Counted from the stretch's first letter, positions 53,117 to 62,580 are shown. The stretch: 64,000 bases of DNA from Tamlana sp038148895 (GCA_038148895.1 JBBVGQ010000004.1), one strand, 5' to 3'. Numbers and translations are program-made. Notes: a model not told the origin generated them from the letters alone.

Positions 53117-54159
53117 TAGTTATTTATCCCTTGTGATGACAAATAACGCTGGTATTCCCGTGCATTGACGTTATGCTGTGCCAAGGTTTTTGCAAATTTA
53201 TGAAAGCCTAATCTCTGCGCATCGGCAGCAAAATAGAGGTACTTATGCTTTTCGTAATTTAAAACGGCATTTATTGCTGAAATATCGGGCATGGAAATTA
53301 GACCTGGAGGCAATCCTCTATTTTTGTAAGTATTGTAGGGCGAATCGATATCTTTATGCACATTCAACACACGTTTAATAACGGTGTTTTTATACTGTGG
53401 AAGCTGATAAGCCGCAAATTTCAGTGTTGGGTCAGCCTGTAATGGCATCCCAATCCTTAATCGATTTAGATAAACACCAGCAATTCTTGGTTGCTCACTG
53501 GGTTGTTTGGATTCTTCATGAACAATAGATGCCAATGTAATAACTTGGTTTGGGGTTAAGCCAAGTTCCTCAGCTTTCTTTATTCTACTTTCATTCCAAA
53601 AGCGATTGTATTCCTTTAGCATACGCTCCCTAAAGCCTTCATCTGAAGTATTCCAAAAAAATTCGTAACTATTTGGCAAATACATGCCCAATGCTGTAGC
53701 CTCACTAAAATTATTTTCAGCTAAAAAATTCTCATCGTTCATAACTTCTAAAAGGGACAAGCTATCGGCTTCAATTTGGGTGGCCACTCTACCCGCCAAT
53801 TTTTCCAAGGTTTCTTGGTTGTTAAACGATAATTTAATGGGCAGATTGTTACTCCTTATGGAATTGATAATATCGTTATTACTCATTCCTTTTTTAATCT
53901 CAAAACGACCCGCTTTAATATTGCCTGTATATTTTTTACGTTCTGCCAAAGCATCAAAAGAATCAATATCATCCAATAAAGGCTCCAATTGGTTTCTCAC
54001 TTCTTCGTAACTTGCATTTGTGGGAATATAGATGTATGCCACGTCGTTATTGAATGCTGTATTGGGGCGCATCATGGCTTTATAGACGAAATTGGCAAAA
54101 AAAGCGGCCGCAACAAGACCTAAAATTGCAATGCCTGCAAGTATCTTTTTGAAATACAT
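53116..54159 (-). CDS. mltG: Endolytic murein transglycosylase MltG
   Basis: The 347-residue enzyme cuts nascent peptidoglycan strands inside the chain. It has one N-terminal membrane helix (7-26), a LysM-like region, and the YceG catalytic domain with TLASIVHEESKQPSEQPRIA, where Glu216 is the likely catalytic residue, and RIGMPLQADPTL and DSPYNTYKNRGLPPGLI near the end. It sits between a GNAT gene and the DUF2279 gene in the leftward run that begins with dapF. Confidence 0.95.
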   Translation of the reverse strand: MYFKKILAGIAILGLVAAAFFANFVYKAMMRPNTAFNNDVAYIYIPTNASYEEVRNQLEPLLDDIDSFDALAERKKYTGNIKAGRFEIKKGMSNNDIINSIRSNNLPIKLSFNNQETLEKLAGRVATQIEADSLSLLEVMNDENFLAENNFSEATALGMYLPNSYEFFWNTSDEGFRERMLKEYNRFWNESRIKKAEELGLTPNQVITLASIVHEESKQPSEQPRIAGVYLNRLRIGMPLQADPTLKFAAYQLPQYKNTVIKRVLNVHKDIDSPYNTYKNRGLPPGLISMPDISAINAVLNYEKHKYLYFAADAQRLGFHKFAKTLAQHNVNAREYQRYLSSQGINN

Positions 54160-54164
54160 TTATA

Positions 54165-54686
54165 TTAGTTTATAAGCTGAAATAAATATTCGTTTCTATA
54201 ACCTCCGTTTATGACATTCCAGTCGCGCTTCAATCCTACTTCCTTGAATCCTTGGCTCTTAAAAAGCTTTTGACTGGCCTCATTTTCTTCTGAAATGTTA
54301 CAATATAATTGATGCAGGCCCAAATGCGTGAAACAGTAGTTGACCAATAATTTAAGGGCCTCCTTTCCATATCCTTTCAATCTGTCGTTTGGCGATTTTA
54401 CCAAAATACCAATACCGGCCCTTTTATTTTTGAAATCGAAATCAAACAAATCTATCAGACCGATGGTTACATTTTCATAACTTGAAATGACCAGTCTTAA
54501 TTGTTTGGCTTCATAAATATCTTTATGTGCCTGCTCCAAGTACTGTTTAATCAAAAATCTGGAATATGGCGTATGTGTGTTACTGATTTCCCAAACGGAT
54601 TCGTCATTTTCAATGGCATGCACAAACTCTAAATCTTCGGGTTCCAAAGCACGTAAAAATATGTTTTCACCCTTTAGCGTTTTCAT
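54165..54686 (-). CDS. GNAT family N-acetyltransferase (RimJ/RimL type)
   Basis: The 173-residue protein resembles the RimJ/RimL and SpeG-like branch: ENIFLRALEPEDLEFVHAIE at the start, GIGILVKSPNDRLKGYGKEALKL-type acetyl-CoA loop (parts at 91-113) and GLHQLYCNISEENEASQKL. The substrate may be a protein N-terminus or a small amine. It overlaps dapF by four bases and precedes mltG by five. Confidence 0.9.
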   Translation of the reverse strand: MKTLKGENIFLRALEPEDLEFVHAIENDESVWEISNTHTPYSRFLIKQYLEQAHKDIYEAKQLRLVISSYENVTIGLIDLFDFDFKNKRAGIGILVKSPNDRLKGYGKEALKLLVNYCFTHLGLHQLYCNISEENEASQKLFKSQGFKEVGLKRDWNVINGGYRNEYLFQLIN

Positions 54687-55456
54687 ATTGTACCTTTAAA
54701 AACAAAAGTCGCCGGACCAATAAGCCAAACATTTTTGTATGTGCCATTTTCAACATCAAAGCTTACTTTTAAATCGCCACCTTCAACTTTAAGGTTGATA
54801 AGATTTTTTTCTGTTTCACCAATATAATGCATGGCAATGGCAACGGCAGTAACACCAGTTCCGCAAGACAAAGTTTCATCCTCCACGCCTCTTTCGTAGG
54901 TGCGAACCCTAAACGAATCGTCCGATATTTTTTTTACAAAATTGACGTTAGTCCCGATTTGATTATACGGCTGGCCATATCTAATTTTAGACCCCAGGGT
55001 TTTTATATCAAAATCTTGGATGTCATTTTCAAACTGCACATGATGTGGCGAGCCCGTGTTTAAAAAAACGTGGTTTTCATACTTTTCCACCTTATCTACA
55101 TCTAGCATTTGCAATCTTACAATTCCATTGTTGATTGAGCCATGGTGTAGCCCATCAATGGCTTCAAACGTACACTCATTTTTTATAACGCCCAATTGGT
55201 TTGCAAAAGCCACCAAACAACGTCCACCATTTCCGCACATGGTACTTTCATTTCCATCAGCATTGTAATAAACCATCCTAAAATCCAACGAATCATGGTT
55301 TTCCAACAAAATAAGCCCATCTCCACCTATGCCAAAACGTCTATCGCACAAGCTTTTAATGTGTTTGGTATTGTTTTTGTCGAACGTTTGCTGACGATTA
55401 TCAATCATCACAAAATCGTTTCCCGTTCCTTGATATTTATAAAAAGTCTGTTGCAT
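54683..55456 (-). CDS. dapF: Diaminopimelate epimerase
   Basis: The enzyme converts LL- to meso-diaminopimelate, used in lysine and peptidoglycan synthesis. The two catalytic cysteines are in TMCGNGGRC and LSCGTGVTA. I use the ATG at 55454-55456 (257 residues, MQQTFYKYQGTGNDF), which matches homologues; a TTG at 55468 would add four residues. It leads a run with GNAT, mltG, DUF2279 and the lysozyme-like gene, giving a cell-wall cluster. Confidence 0.96.
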   Translation of the reverse strand: MQQTFYKYQGTGNDFVMIDNRQQTFDKNNTKHIKSLCDRRFGIGGDGLILLENHDSLDFRMVYYNADGNESTMCGNGGRCLVAFANQLGVIKNECTFEAIDGLHHGSINNGIVRLQMLDVDKVEKYENHVFLNTGSPHHVQFENDIQDFDIKTLGSKIRYGQPYNQIGTNVNFVKKISDDSFRVRTYERGVEDETLSCGTGVTAVAIAMHYIGETEKNLINLKVEGGDLKVSFDVENGTYKNVWLIGPATFVFKGTI

Positions 55457-55465
55457 AATTTGGCA

Positions 55466-55473
55466 CAAAGATA
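55466..55473 (-). promoter_or_regulatory. Possible -7 element for the dapF operon
   Basis: On the minus strand TATCTTTG matches TAnnTTTG, 9 bases before the dapF ATG. If real, the leader would be only a few bases long. No good -33 element is seen. Confidence 0.35.
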
Positions 55474-55601
55474 TAAATATTATAACGTTTTATTGATTGT
55501 TAAGGTGTCGTTAAAATAGAAGTTAAAAATCGTTAAATAAAAATTCAAAATTCAATAAATATTTAATTTTAATCGTTGTAAATAAAACTTAAATTCAAAT
55601 T

Positions 55602-57008
55602 ATGAAGAAGATTATAACATTAGTATTAGTTTCGGCTTTAGGTGGTATTTTTACATTAGGCTCCTACAAACTTTTTTTAGAAGACGAAAAGCCCGTAATC
55701 GTGGCTCAGGAAAATACAACACCTACATTTTTACCCACAAGCAACTTAAGTTTATCTAATTTGGATGAAGCTCCAGATTTCACTATTGCTGCAGAAAACA
55801 CGGTGAATGCTGTAGTTCATGTTAAGAACGTAACCATTAGTTCTGGACAGATGACTTTGCAGGATTTATTTTCAGGAAGAAGTCCGCAGCGTGCTCAAAT
55901 GGGTACAGGATCTGGTGTAATTATTAATGCTGACGGCTACATCATCACCAATAACCATGTCATCAATAATTCTGATGAATTATCAGTAACTTTAAATAAC
56001 AATAAAACATATAAGGCGGAAATAATAGGCTCTGACGCCAAAACAGACATTGCTCTACTAAAAATTGATGCCGATGAAGATTTGCCTTATGTTACCTTTG
56101 CAGACTCCGATAATGCTAAAATAGGCGAATGGGTATTGGCGGTTGGCAATCCTTTTAATTTAACCTCAACTGTTACAGCTGGTATTATTAGTGCAAAGTC
56201 AAGAAATCTAGATCCTTCAGGAAAATATACCCAATCATTCATTCAAACTGATGCGGCGGTTAATCCCGGAAATTCTGGAGGTGCGCTTGTAAACACAAAA
56301 GGAGAATTGGTTGGAATCAACACGGCTATTTCCTCTCAAACAGGTTCTTACATTGGGTATTCTTTTGCTGTGCCCAGCAATATTGCCAGAAGAGTTATTG
56401 AAGATATTATGGAATACGGAAATGTACAGAACGGCATTTTGGGTATTACTGGTGGAGCATTAAATAGCAAAATTGCTGATGAACTGGGCATAAATGACAC
56501 CGAAGGTATTTACGTAGATAGTGTTGTTGAAGATTCTGGAGCAGAGAAAGCAGGCATCCAAAAAGGTGATATCATCAAAGAGATTGATTATATTAAAGTT
56601 TCAAAATTTGCTGATTTAACTGGGCATATTGGTGCCAGACGAGCGGGCGATGTGGTTAATTTAACACTATCAAAAGACGGTGAATTAAGAACAGTTGCCG
56701 TTACCTTAACAAGAAACGAAACCATTACATTACCGTTGGTAGGCCGGGTTAAAAATGCCAAAAAAGAAGACTTGAAAAAAGTAAAAGCATCGAATGGTGT
56801 AAAAATAATTGAATTGAATAATGAATACGAGTCTTATTGGAAGAAGAACGGCGTTGAAGAAGGCTCAATTATTACTTCAATAAACGATGTCAAAATAAAT
56901 TCTGTTGATGATGCCCAAGAAGCAATTAAGAACAGGTCGCCCTATGAGCCTCTCAGAATTGAGCTCATAAACTCTAACGGCGAAAAAGAACGCTACAATT
57001 TTAGATAA
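55602..57008 (+). CDS. HtrA/DegQ-type periplasmic serine protease
   Basis: The 468-residue protease has an N-terminal signal or anchor (about 4-22), a trypsin-like domain with the triad His119 (NNHV), Asp149 (KTDIALL) and Ser225 (NPGNSGGAL), and two PDZ domains (about 275-365 and 385-465). DegQ/HtrA proteins degrade or hold misfolded envelope proteins. It is single, divergent from dapF, and has its own terminator. Confidence 0.95.
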   Translation: MKKIITLVLVSALGGIFTLGSYKLFLEDEKPVIVAQENTTPTFLPTSNLSLSNLDEAPDFTIAAENTVNAVVHVKNVTISSGQMTLQDLFSGRSPQRAQMGTGSGVIINADGYIITNNHVINNSDELSVTLNNNKTYKAEIIGSDAKTDIALLKIDADEDLPYVTFADSDNAKIGEWVLAVGNPFNLTSTVTAGIISAKSRNLDPSGKYTQSFIQTDAAVNPGNSGGALVNTKGELVGINTAISSQTGSYIGYSFAVPSNIARRVIEDIMEYGNVQNGILGITGGALNSKIADELGINDTEGIYVDSVVEDSGAEKAGIQKGDIIKEIDYIKVSKFADLTGHIGARRAGDVVNLTLSKDGELRTVAVTLTRNETITLPLVGRVKNAKKEDLKKVKASNGVKIIELNNEYESYWKKNGVEEGSIITSINDVKINSVDDAQEAIKNRSPYEPLRIELINSNGEKERYNFR

Positions 57009-57025
57009 TTAGTTTCATGGTTGTT

Positions 57026-57066
57026 AATAACCCTTCGGAATAAAATTTTTGGAGGGTTATTTTTTT
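57026..57066 (+). terminator. Intrinsic terminator after the HtrA gene
   Basis: AATAACCCT (57026-57034) pairs with AGGGTTATT (57053-57061) around an 18-base loop, followed by a run of Ts. Confidence 0.8.
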
Positions 57067-57208
57067 GCAGATTCTCGATAAAAATGGTGGAAAAATTTGG
57101 CTCATCGCCCCTAATTTACAGATTAACGATTTTTTTACGACATATCTTACGAAAACGTTTGAAATAAGGTATTTTTATATATGCTTCACTATACTAAACA
57201 CATAAACT

Positions 57209-58657
57209 ATGGTTTCCAACAAAACTTATGAAAAAGAATTAGCCTTTCAGTCAGACCGGCGAAAAGCAACAGTAGAATTTATAAAAATTGTAAGCGATTT
57301 GTGGTATGACAGGTCCATTGAATTGGTGCTTTTTAGAAATCAGTTAATCGACAGAAATGTTAGCCAGATTTTAAACTTACACGAATACGCTGGGAAATTT
57401 GTTCAAAAACCCATTTCCATTTTCGATTCTGTAGAAATTGCCCAAGCCATCAAAGCCCTGAATCTTGCTCCCGCAAAATTGGATATTGGCAAACTCACCT
57501 ATGAGTTTCATTTGGAAGATAACGGTCAAAGCAATGCCACACAGTTTGTCGCTTCAAAGTTAAGGGACGCTTCAAAATATGGCGAAATTGAACCAAAAGA
57601 TGTTGTGCTTTATGGTTTTGGTAGAATAGGAAGATTGGTAGCGCGCGAACTTATGGTGCGTACCGGGAAGGGAAGCCAATTACGTTTAAGGGCCATTGTA
57701 ACCCGTGGTGAATTGAATGAAACCATCTTGGAAAAACGAGCAGCTCTGCTTCGTAATGATTCTGTTCATGGCGAATTTCCAGGAACAGTTACCATTGATG
57801 TAAAAAACAAGTCTTTGATTATAAATGGCACCACCGTTCATATTATTTCGGCAAACGCCCCTGAAGATATAGACTATACAGCTTATGACATCAAAAACGC
57901 TTTGGTCATTGACAATACAGGCGCTTTTCGGGATAAACCCAGTTTAAGCAGACATTTAAAATCTATAGGAATTGACAAGGTTTTATTGACCGCTCCTGGA
58001 AAAGATGTTCCAAACATTGTGCATGGGGTTAACCATCTACAGCATGATCCGGATAAACTAAATATTTTTTCGGCAGCTTCATGCACCACAAATGCTATAA
58101 CCCCAGTTTTAAAGGCTATTGAAGATTCTTTTGGTGTAAAAAGTGGTCATTTAGAGACCATCCATGCCTATACCAACGACCAAAATTTGGTGGATAATTT
58201 CCATAAAAAATACCGCCGTGGTAGGGCCGCAGCCTTAAATATGGTCATTACGGAAACCGGTGCCGGTAACGCAGTTGCCAAAGCTTTACCAAGTTTGGAA
58301 GACAAATTAACATCAAATGCCATAAGGGTTCCGGTTCCTAACGGTTCATTGGCCATTCTAAATTTAGAACTTGAAAACAAAACTTCGTTGGATGGTGTTA
58401 ATACCATTTTGAAAAAGTATGCCCTAGAAGGCGATTTAGTAGAACAAATAAAATATGAGCTGAGCGATGAATTGGTGTCCAGCGATATTGTTGGCAGTTC
58501 GGCACCTTCAATTTATGATAGCAAAGCGACTATTGTGCGTAAAGATGGTAAAAACATCATCCTTTATATTTGGTATGACAACGAATATGGTTATAGCCAT
58601 CAAGTTGTTCGACTTGCAAAATATATTGCCAAGGTTAGGCGTTATACATATTATTAA
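57209..58657 (+). CDS. Glyceraldehyde-3-phosphate dehydrogenase, long form
   Basis: The 482-residue protein has a standard GAPDH core from about residue 130, with NAD-binding GFGRIGR (136-142) and the catalytic Cys292 in SAASCTTNAI, plus the following HAYTNDQ and AAALNMVITETGAGNAVAK. About 130 extra residues precede the core, starting with EKELAFQSDRRKATVEFI. This long form is known in Bacteroidetes and some Proteobacteria alongside a normal GAPDH. Its direction in metabolism (glycolysis or gluconeogenesis) cannot be read here. A strong terminator follows. Confidence 0.93.
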   Translation: MVSNKTYEKELAFQSDRRKATVEFIKIVSDLWYDRSIELVLFRNQLIDRNVSQILNLHEYAGKFVQKPISIFDSVEIAQAIKALNLAPAKLDIGKLTYEFHLEDNGQSNATQFVASKLRDASKYGEIEPKDVVLYGFGRIGRLVARELMVRTGKGSQLRLRAIVTRGELNETILEKRAALLRNDSVHGEFPGTVTIDVKNKSLIINGTTVHIISANAPEDIDYTAYDIKNALVIDNTGAFRDKPSLSRHLKSIGIDKVLLTAPGKDVPNIVHGVNHLQHDPDKLNIFSAASCTTNAITPVLKAIEDSFGVKSGHLETIHAYTNDQNLVDNFHKKYRRGRAAALNMVITETGAGNAVAKALPSLEDKLTSNAIRVPVPNGSLAILNLELENKTSLDGVNTILKKYALEGDLVEQIKYELSDELVSSDIVGSSAPSIYDSKATIVRKDGKNIILYIWYDNEYGYSHQVVRLAKYIAKVRRYTYY

Positions 58658-58695
58658 AATTGAACATCTAAATTAAATTTTGATTCGTATATAAA

Positions 58696-58721
58696 AAAAG
58701 CCTCATAAAATGAGGCTTTTT
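58696..58721 (+). terminator. Intrinsic terminator after the GAPDH gene
   Basis: Stem AAAAGCCTCA (58696-58705) with TGAGGCTTTT (58711-58720), loop TAAAA, followed by Ts. Confidence 0.9.
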
Positions 58722-58788
58722 AAATGATTTATAATCATAATTTTATAAATTGGCAAACCAAATACAACCATTAAAATCAAACCAAAAA

Positions 58789-59415
58789 ATGAATCCTATC
58801 AAAACCCTCTTCGTTGTCGTATGTACTTGTTTAATTTCAATAGCCTCATTTTCACAATCTAACGACGACCAAGAAGAAGCCCTATCCTTAAATAGTGGCA
58901 CCATTGATAATCAATTCGAATATATTCTTAGGAAATCCGGTAACTTTAAAGGTACCAATGGCCAAGCCTACGAAGCTGTAAAACTTAGTATGTTTTTAAC
59001 TTTACGGGCGCACACTATTGATTCCCTTAAAACAGTCCATAAAAATCTTGCTGAAACCCAAGCCGTTGTAAAATCTCAGGCCAATGAAATTTCAGATTTA
59101 AAAGCCAATTTGGCCAATACAAAGGAAAATTTAGATAAAACCAATACTGAAAAAGACAGCATGGCACTTTTTGGTATGCAAATGAGCAAAACAGGTTACA
59201 ATGCGCTAATGTGGACCATCATTGCAGGTCTTTTGGCTTTACTCCTTTTATTCATCTATAAATTCAAAAACAGTAATGCCATTACACGCGACGCCAAAAA
59301 AGCACTTGCTGAAATTGAGGAAGAATTTGACGAGCACCGCAGAACAGCCTTGGAGCGCGAACAAAAAGTAAGACGCCAACTGCAGGACGAAATCAACAAG
59401 CAGAAAAAGATTTAA
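58789..59415 (+). CDS. Secreted/membrane coiled-coil protein of unknown function
   Basis: The 208-residue protein begins at the ATG at 58789 with a signal peptide (MNPIKTLFVVVCTCLISIASFS), then a short acidic region, a coiled coil (about residues 75-130), a membrane helix (about 143-162) and a charged cytoplasmic tail rich in Glu, Arg and Lys ending DEINKQKKI. Relatives are sometimes labelled tRNA (guanine-N1)-methyltransferase in databases, but no SAM-binding knot motif is visible. It appears to be an envelope protein of unknown role. Confidence 0.75.
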   Translation: MNPIKTLFVVVCTCLISIASFSQSNDDQEEALSLNSGTIDNQFEYILRKSGNFKGTNGQAYEAVKLSMFLTLRAHTIDSLKTVHKNLAETQAVVKSQANEISDLKANLANTKENLDKTNTEKDSMALFGMQMSKTGYNALMWTIIAGLLALLLLFIYKFKNSNAITRDAKKALAEIEEEFDEHRRTALEREQKVRRQLQDEINKQKKI

Positions 59416-59716
59416 AAAGCAACCATAGAAAACTTTTTGAAGTTTTTTAAAAAGGTTGAATTCCGAACCATTAAAAAGGAATTCAACCTTTTCTTGTAAT
59501 TATTTAATTTTGCCAGGTTGAGCCTTTCGGCTCCGCTCAAATAAACTAAAGTCGAAACCTATTTAATATAGCGAAATGATTAAACCTTTCGACTTGCTTT
59601 GCAAGGTGCTTTCAAAGAAAAAACATTTTCTTTTCAACCAATGCTCAAGGTGACAATCGATTATTTCATTAAATTTAGAACTTATTCGGCCAAATTAACA
59701 CTCTTCCTTATGAGCT
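59416..59716. other. 301-base intergenic region with terminator and repeat remnants
   Basis: This gap holds a strong hairpin (59451-59491), a short inverted block TTGAGCC/CTCAA near 59518-59540, and a pair AAGTCGAAACC (59549-59559) with CCTTTCGACTT (59584-59594) in inverted orientation. These words resemble dispersed Flavobacteriia intergenic repeats. No gene or RNA is supported here. Confidence 0.55.
59451..59492 (+). terminator. Long hairpin, likely terminator
   Basis: AAAGGTTGAATTCC (59451-59464) pairs perfectly with GGAATTCAACCTTT (59478-59491) around a 13-base loop, followed by a weak T-tract. It lies 36 bases after the coiled-coil protein gene. Confidence 0.7.
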
Positions 59717-60598
59717 ATGAAACGAAAAGATTTTTTATTAACCTTGGCAAGTTTACCAATATTAGCAAGCTCTATGACCCTAAGTAATTTAAACAAAATA
59801 ACATCAAACTTGGACAACACCAGTAAAATGCCCGTGTTGTTTTTGGGGCACGGCAGCCCCATGAACGCCATTGAAGAAAACGAGTTTGTACAATCCTTTA
59901 GGAAAATTGGAAAGGAATTGGCTCGCCCCAATGCCATTTTATGCATTTCGGCACACTGGGAAACCAACGGCACTTTTGTAACGGCCATGGAACACCCGCG
60001 TACCATTCATGATTTTGGCGGTTTTCCACAAGCGTTGTTCGATGTGCAATATCCTGCGCCCGGAAGCCCCGAATTGGCAAAGGAAACCCAACGCATCGTT
60101 ACCTCAACAGAAGTTGGTTTGGACGATAAATGGGGATTGGACCACGGTGCGTGGAGCGTTATAAAACATCTTTACCCCAATGCTGATATTCCAGTAATAC
60201 AAATGAGCATTGATTACACCAAACCACCACAATACCATTACGAATTGGCCAAAGAACTAGCCAGTTTACGGCAAAAAGGCGTGCTTATTGTTGGTAGCGG
60301 AAACATGGTGCACAACCTAAGAATGGTGGCTTGGAATAAACTTAACGAACCTTATGCCTATGATTGGGCTACCGAAGCCAACGAAAAAATGAAAGCCTAT
60401 ATTTTGGACGGCAACCACCAAAACCTGGTTAATTTCAAAAAGCAAGGAAGAGCTTTTGATTTGGCCATACCCACGCCTGAACACTTTTTACCGCTTATTT
60501 ATACGTTGGGGCTAAAAGAAAAAAATGAGGCTGTTGCCATTTTTAATGACAAACCTGTTGGTGGCTCATTAACGATGACCTCCATAAAAATTGATTAG
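59717..60598 (+). CDS. DODA-type extradiol dioxygenase (YgiD-like)
   Basis: The 293-residue protein belongs to the class III extradiol ring-opening dioxygenase family (YgiD/DODA type). Metal-binding His candidates are His45 (FLGHGSPMNA) and His80 (SAHWE), followed by GGFP and LDHGAWSV-type motifs and GSGNMVHNLRMV. The enzyme would split a catechol ring such as that of DOPA, but the true substrate is unknown. Residues 1-30 look like a signal peptide (KRKDFLLTLASLPILASS), so the protein may be exported, which is unusual for YgiD. Confidence 0.9.
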   Translation: MKRKDFLLTLASLPILASSMTLSNLNKITSNLDNTSKMPVLFLGHGSPMNAIEENEFVQSFRKIGKELARPNAILCISAHWETNGTFVTAMEHPRTIHDFGGFPQALFDVQYPAPGSPELAKETQRIVTSTEVGLDDKWGLDHGAWSVIKHLYPNADIPVIQMSIDYTKPPQYHYELAKELASLRQKGVLIVGSGNMVHNLRMVAWNKLNEPYAYDWATEANEKMKAYILDGNHQNLVNFKKQGRAFDLAIPTPEHFLPLIYTLGLKEKNEAVAIFNDKPVGGSLTMTSIKID

Positions 60599-60642
60599 CA
60601 AGGTTTTTTAGCTTGATTTTATAGAATTTTCAACTAACTAAA

Positions 60643-61518
60643 ATGCAAACAAATACATTTACAGACTTCAAATTATTCAATAGTTTTATTGGTGTTCCAG
60701 AGCCAATAAACGAGCATATAGATATTGGAAAGTATCCAGAAACAACCTTATTAAAATCTCAAGAAATTTATATTGATTTTTACAGAATTTCCTTTAAAAC
60801 CAATTATATTAATCCTGATTTACCTGATTTTGACTCAAAAAACCCAAAACCTATAACTGCCGTATTTTTCAATAGTCCCGGGAAACCTTACGAATGGGAA
60901 TTAACCGATCAATTTGAAGGTTATTATCTTCAACTGTCAAAAGAGGCCATTGAAAAAAACCGCTATCTGTTCCAGAATTTTTTGGAATATGGTTATCATG
61001 AAGCCCTATTTTTATCAAAGCAGGAGGAAAAAGAAGTTGTTTTGCTTTACGAAAGCCTTATTCAGAAATCCAATAGCGAAAATACCTATCAAAATGTATT
61101 GTTGGCTTATGTTAACTTAATTCTAAATTTGGTAGAGTCCTTCTACAAAAGGCAGTTTGCTACCGAAACAAAAAAATACAACTATATAGTAAGTGAGTTC
61201 CAGCAATTGCTTCGAGATTACTACAAAGATAGCGTTGAGAGTGTACCAACCGTACACTATTTTGCTGAAAAAATGAAGCTAACACCCAATTATCTTGGTG
61301 ATGTTTTAAAAACATACACCCATAAATCTGCCATTGAAACCATTCATGAGCATATAACCAGCAGTGCCAAAAAACTACTTATTGAAAGCAACCTGACCAA
61401 TGCCGAAATAGCCTTTGAGTTAGGTTTTGACTACCCTAATTATTTTGCCAAGTTCTTTAAAAAGCAAACACAACAAACCCCAAAACAGTTTAGGGCTAAG
61501 CAAAAGGTTAAAAAATAG
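60643..61518 (+). CDS. AraC family transcriptional regulator
   Basis: The 291-residue regulator has an N-terminal cupin-like sensing domain (about 1-150) and a C-terminal double helix-turn-helix (about 190-288): VHYFAEKMKLTPNYLGDVLKT is the first and LTNAEIAFELGFDYPNYFAKFF the second, followed by the usual TPKQFR. It precedes an alpha/beta hydrolase gene on the same strand by 120 bases, which is a good candidate for its target. Confidence 0.93.
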   Translation: MQTNTFTDFKLFNSFIGVPEPINEHIDIGKYPETTLLKSQEIYIDFYRISFKTNYINPDLPDFDSKNPKPITAVFFNSPGKPYEWELTDQFEGYYLQLSKEAIEKNRYLFQNFLEYGYHEALFLSKQEEKEVVLLYESLIQKSNSENTYQNVLLAYVNLILNLVESFYKRQFATETKKYNYIVSEFQQLLRDYYKDSVESVPTVHYFAEKMKLTPNYLGDVLKTYTHKSAIETIHEHITSSAKKLLIESNLTNAEIAFELGFDYPNYFAKFFKKQTQQTPKQFRAKQKVKK

Positions 61519-61638
61519 TCAAAAAATCATCCATCCGTAAAATGTTTCTTTTTTATCAGTAAATCTTCCACTGTAAAGTTCTTGTTATGAGGTAATTTTG
61601 GATTGTAATTAAATATTAATCTTAAAAATATCCATATT

Positions 61639-62580
61639 ATGTCACAACAAAAGATTTCTTACAAGAACACAAATAACGGACTAACCATGTCTGCTTATTT
61701 AGACCTTCCAAATAATTTTGATCAAAACAAACAATATCCTGCAATAGTTTTGACACATCCAGGAGGCGGTGTAAAAGAACAAACTGCAGGTATTTATGGT
61801 AGAAAGTTTTCAGAACACGGTTTTGTTACCATTGTAACAGATGCTTCTTACCAAGGTGAAAGCGGTGGAGAGCCACGTCAATTAGAAAATCCATATATCA
61901 GAACGGAAGATATTAGTTCAGCCATTGACTATTTAACAACATTACCTTATGTCGATAACGAGCGCATAGGTGCCTGGGGAATCTGTGCCGGTGGTGGTTA
62001 TACGGTTAACGCTGCCATTAACGACAAGCGCATAAAAGCTGTAGGAACTGTAAGTGCCGTTAATATCGGTCACATGTTTAGCAAAGGTTGGTTAGGTGAC
62101 CAAGATATGAAGAATTCCATTAAATGGCTGGAATATGGAGCTTCTGCTCGCTCACAAGAAGCCAACGGAAGCGAGATAGTGCAAATGCCTATGGCACCGA
62201 TGAAAAAAGAGGACACGCCATACACCGATTTAAAAGAAGCTTGGGAGTATTACCACACCGATAGAGCGCAATGCCCAACTTCTCCAGGTTATGGCACTGC
62301 CAGGAGCTTAACGCAATTAGTAACCTATGACGCCTTTAATATGGCTGAAGTATTTTTAACACAACCCTTGTTTGTGGTTGCAGGTAGCGTTGCGGAATCT
62401 AAATGGATGAGTGATGATTTAATGAAACGAGCAGGGACAGACAATAAGCAAATGCACATTGTTGAAGGAGCAAACCATATGAAATTGTATGATATTCCAA
62501 AATATCTTGACGAAGCTGTGGCACAATTGGTGCCCTTCTTTAAAGAGTATATAGGCGTTGCAGAACTTGTTGATGCTTAA
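61639..62580 (+). CDS. Alpha/beta hydrolase with Cys nucleophile (dienelactone-hydrolase-like)
   Basis: The 313-residue protein has an alpha/beta hydrolase fold of the DLH/YcjY-like type. The oxyanion region is LTHPGGGVKEQ (38-48), and the nucleophile elbow is GICAGG (114-119), with Cys116 where most relatives have Ser. Asp and His candidates are in the C-terminal part (VEGANHMKLYD). Cys is the known nucleophile of dienelactone hydrolases. The gene follows the AraC regulator and ends at a strong terminator. Confidence 0.9.
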   Translation: MSQQKISYKNTNNGLTMSAYLDLPNNFDQNKQYPAIVLTHPGGGVKEQTAGIYGRKFSEHGFVTIVTDASYQGESGGEPRQLENPYIRTEDISSAIDYLTTLPYVDNERIGAWGICAGGGYTVNAAINDKRIKAVGTVSAVNIGHMFSKGWLGDQDMKNSIKWLEYGASARSQEANGSEIVQMPMAPMKKEDTPYTDLKEAWEYYHTDRAQCPTSPGYGTARSLTQLVTYDAFNMAEVFLTQPLFVVAGSVAESKWMSDDLMKRAGTDNKQMHIVEGANHMKLYDIPKYLDEAVAQLVPFFKEYIGVAELVDA

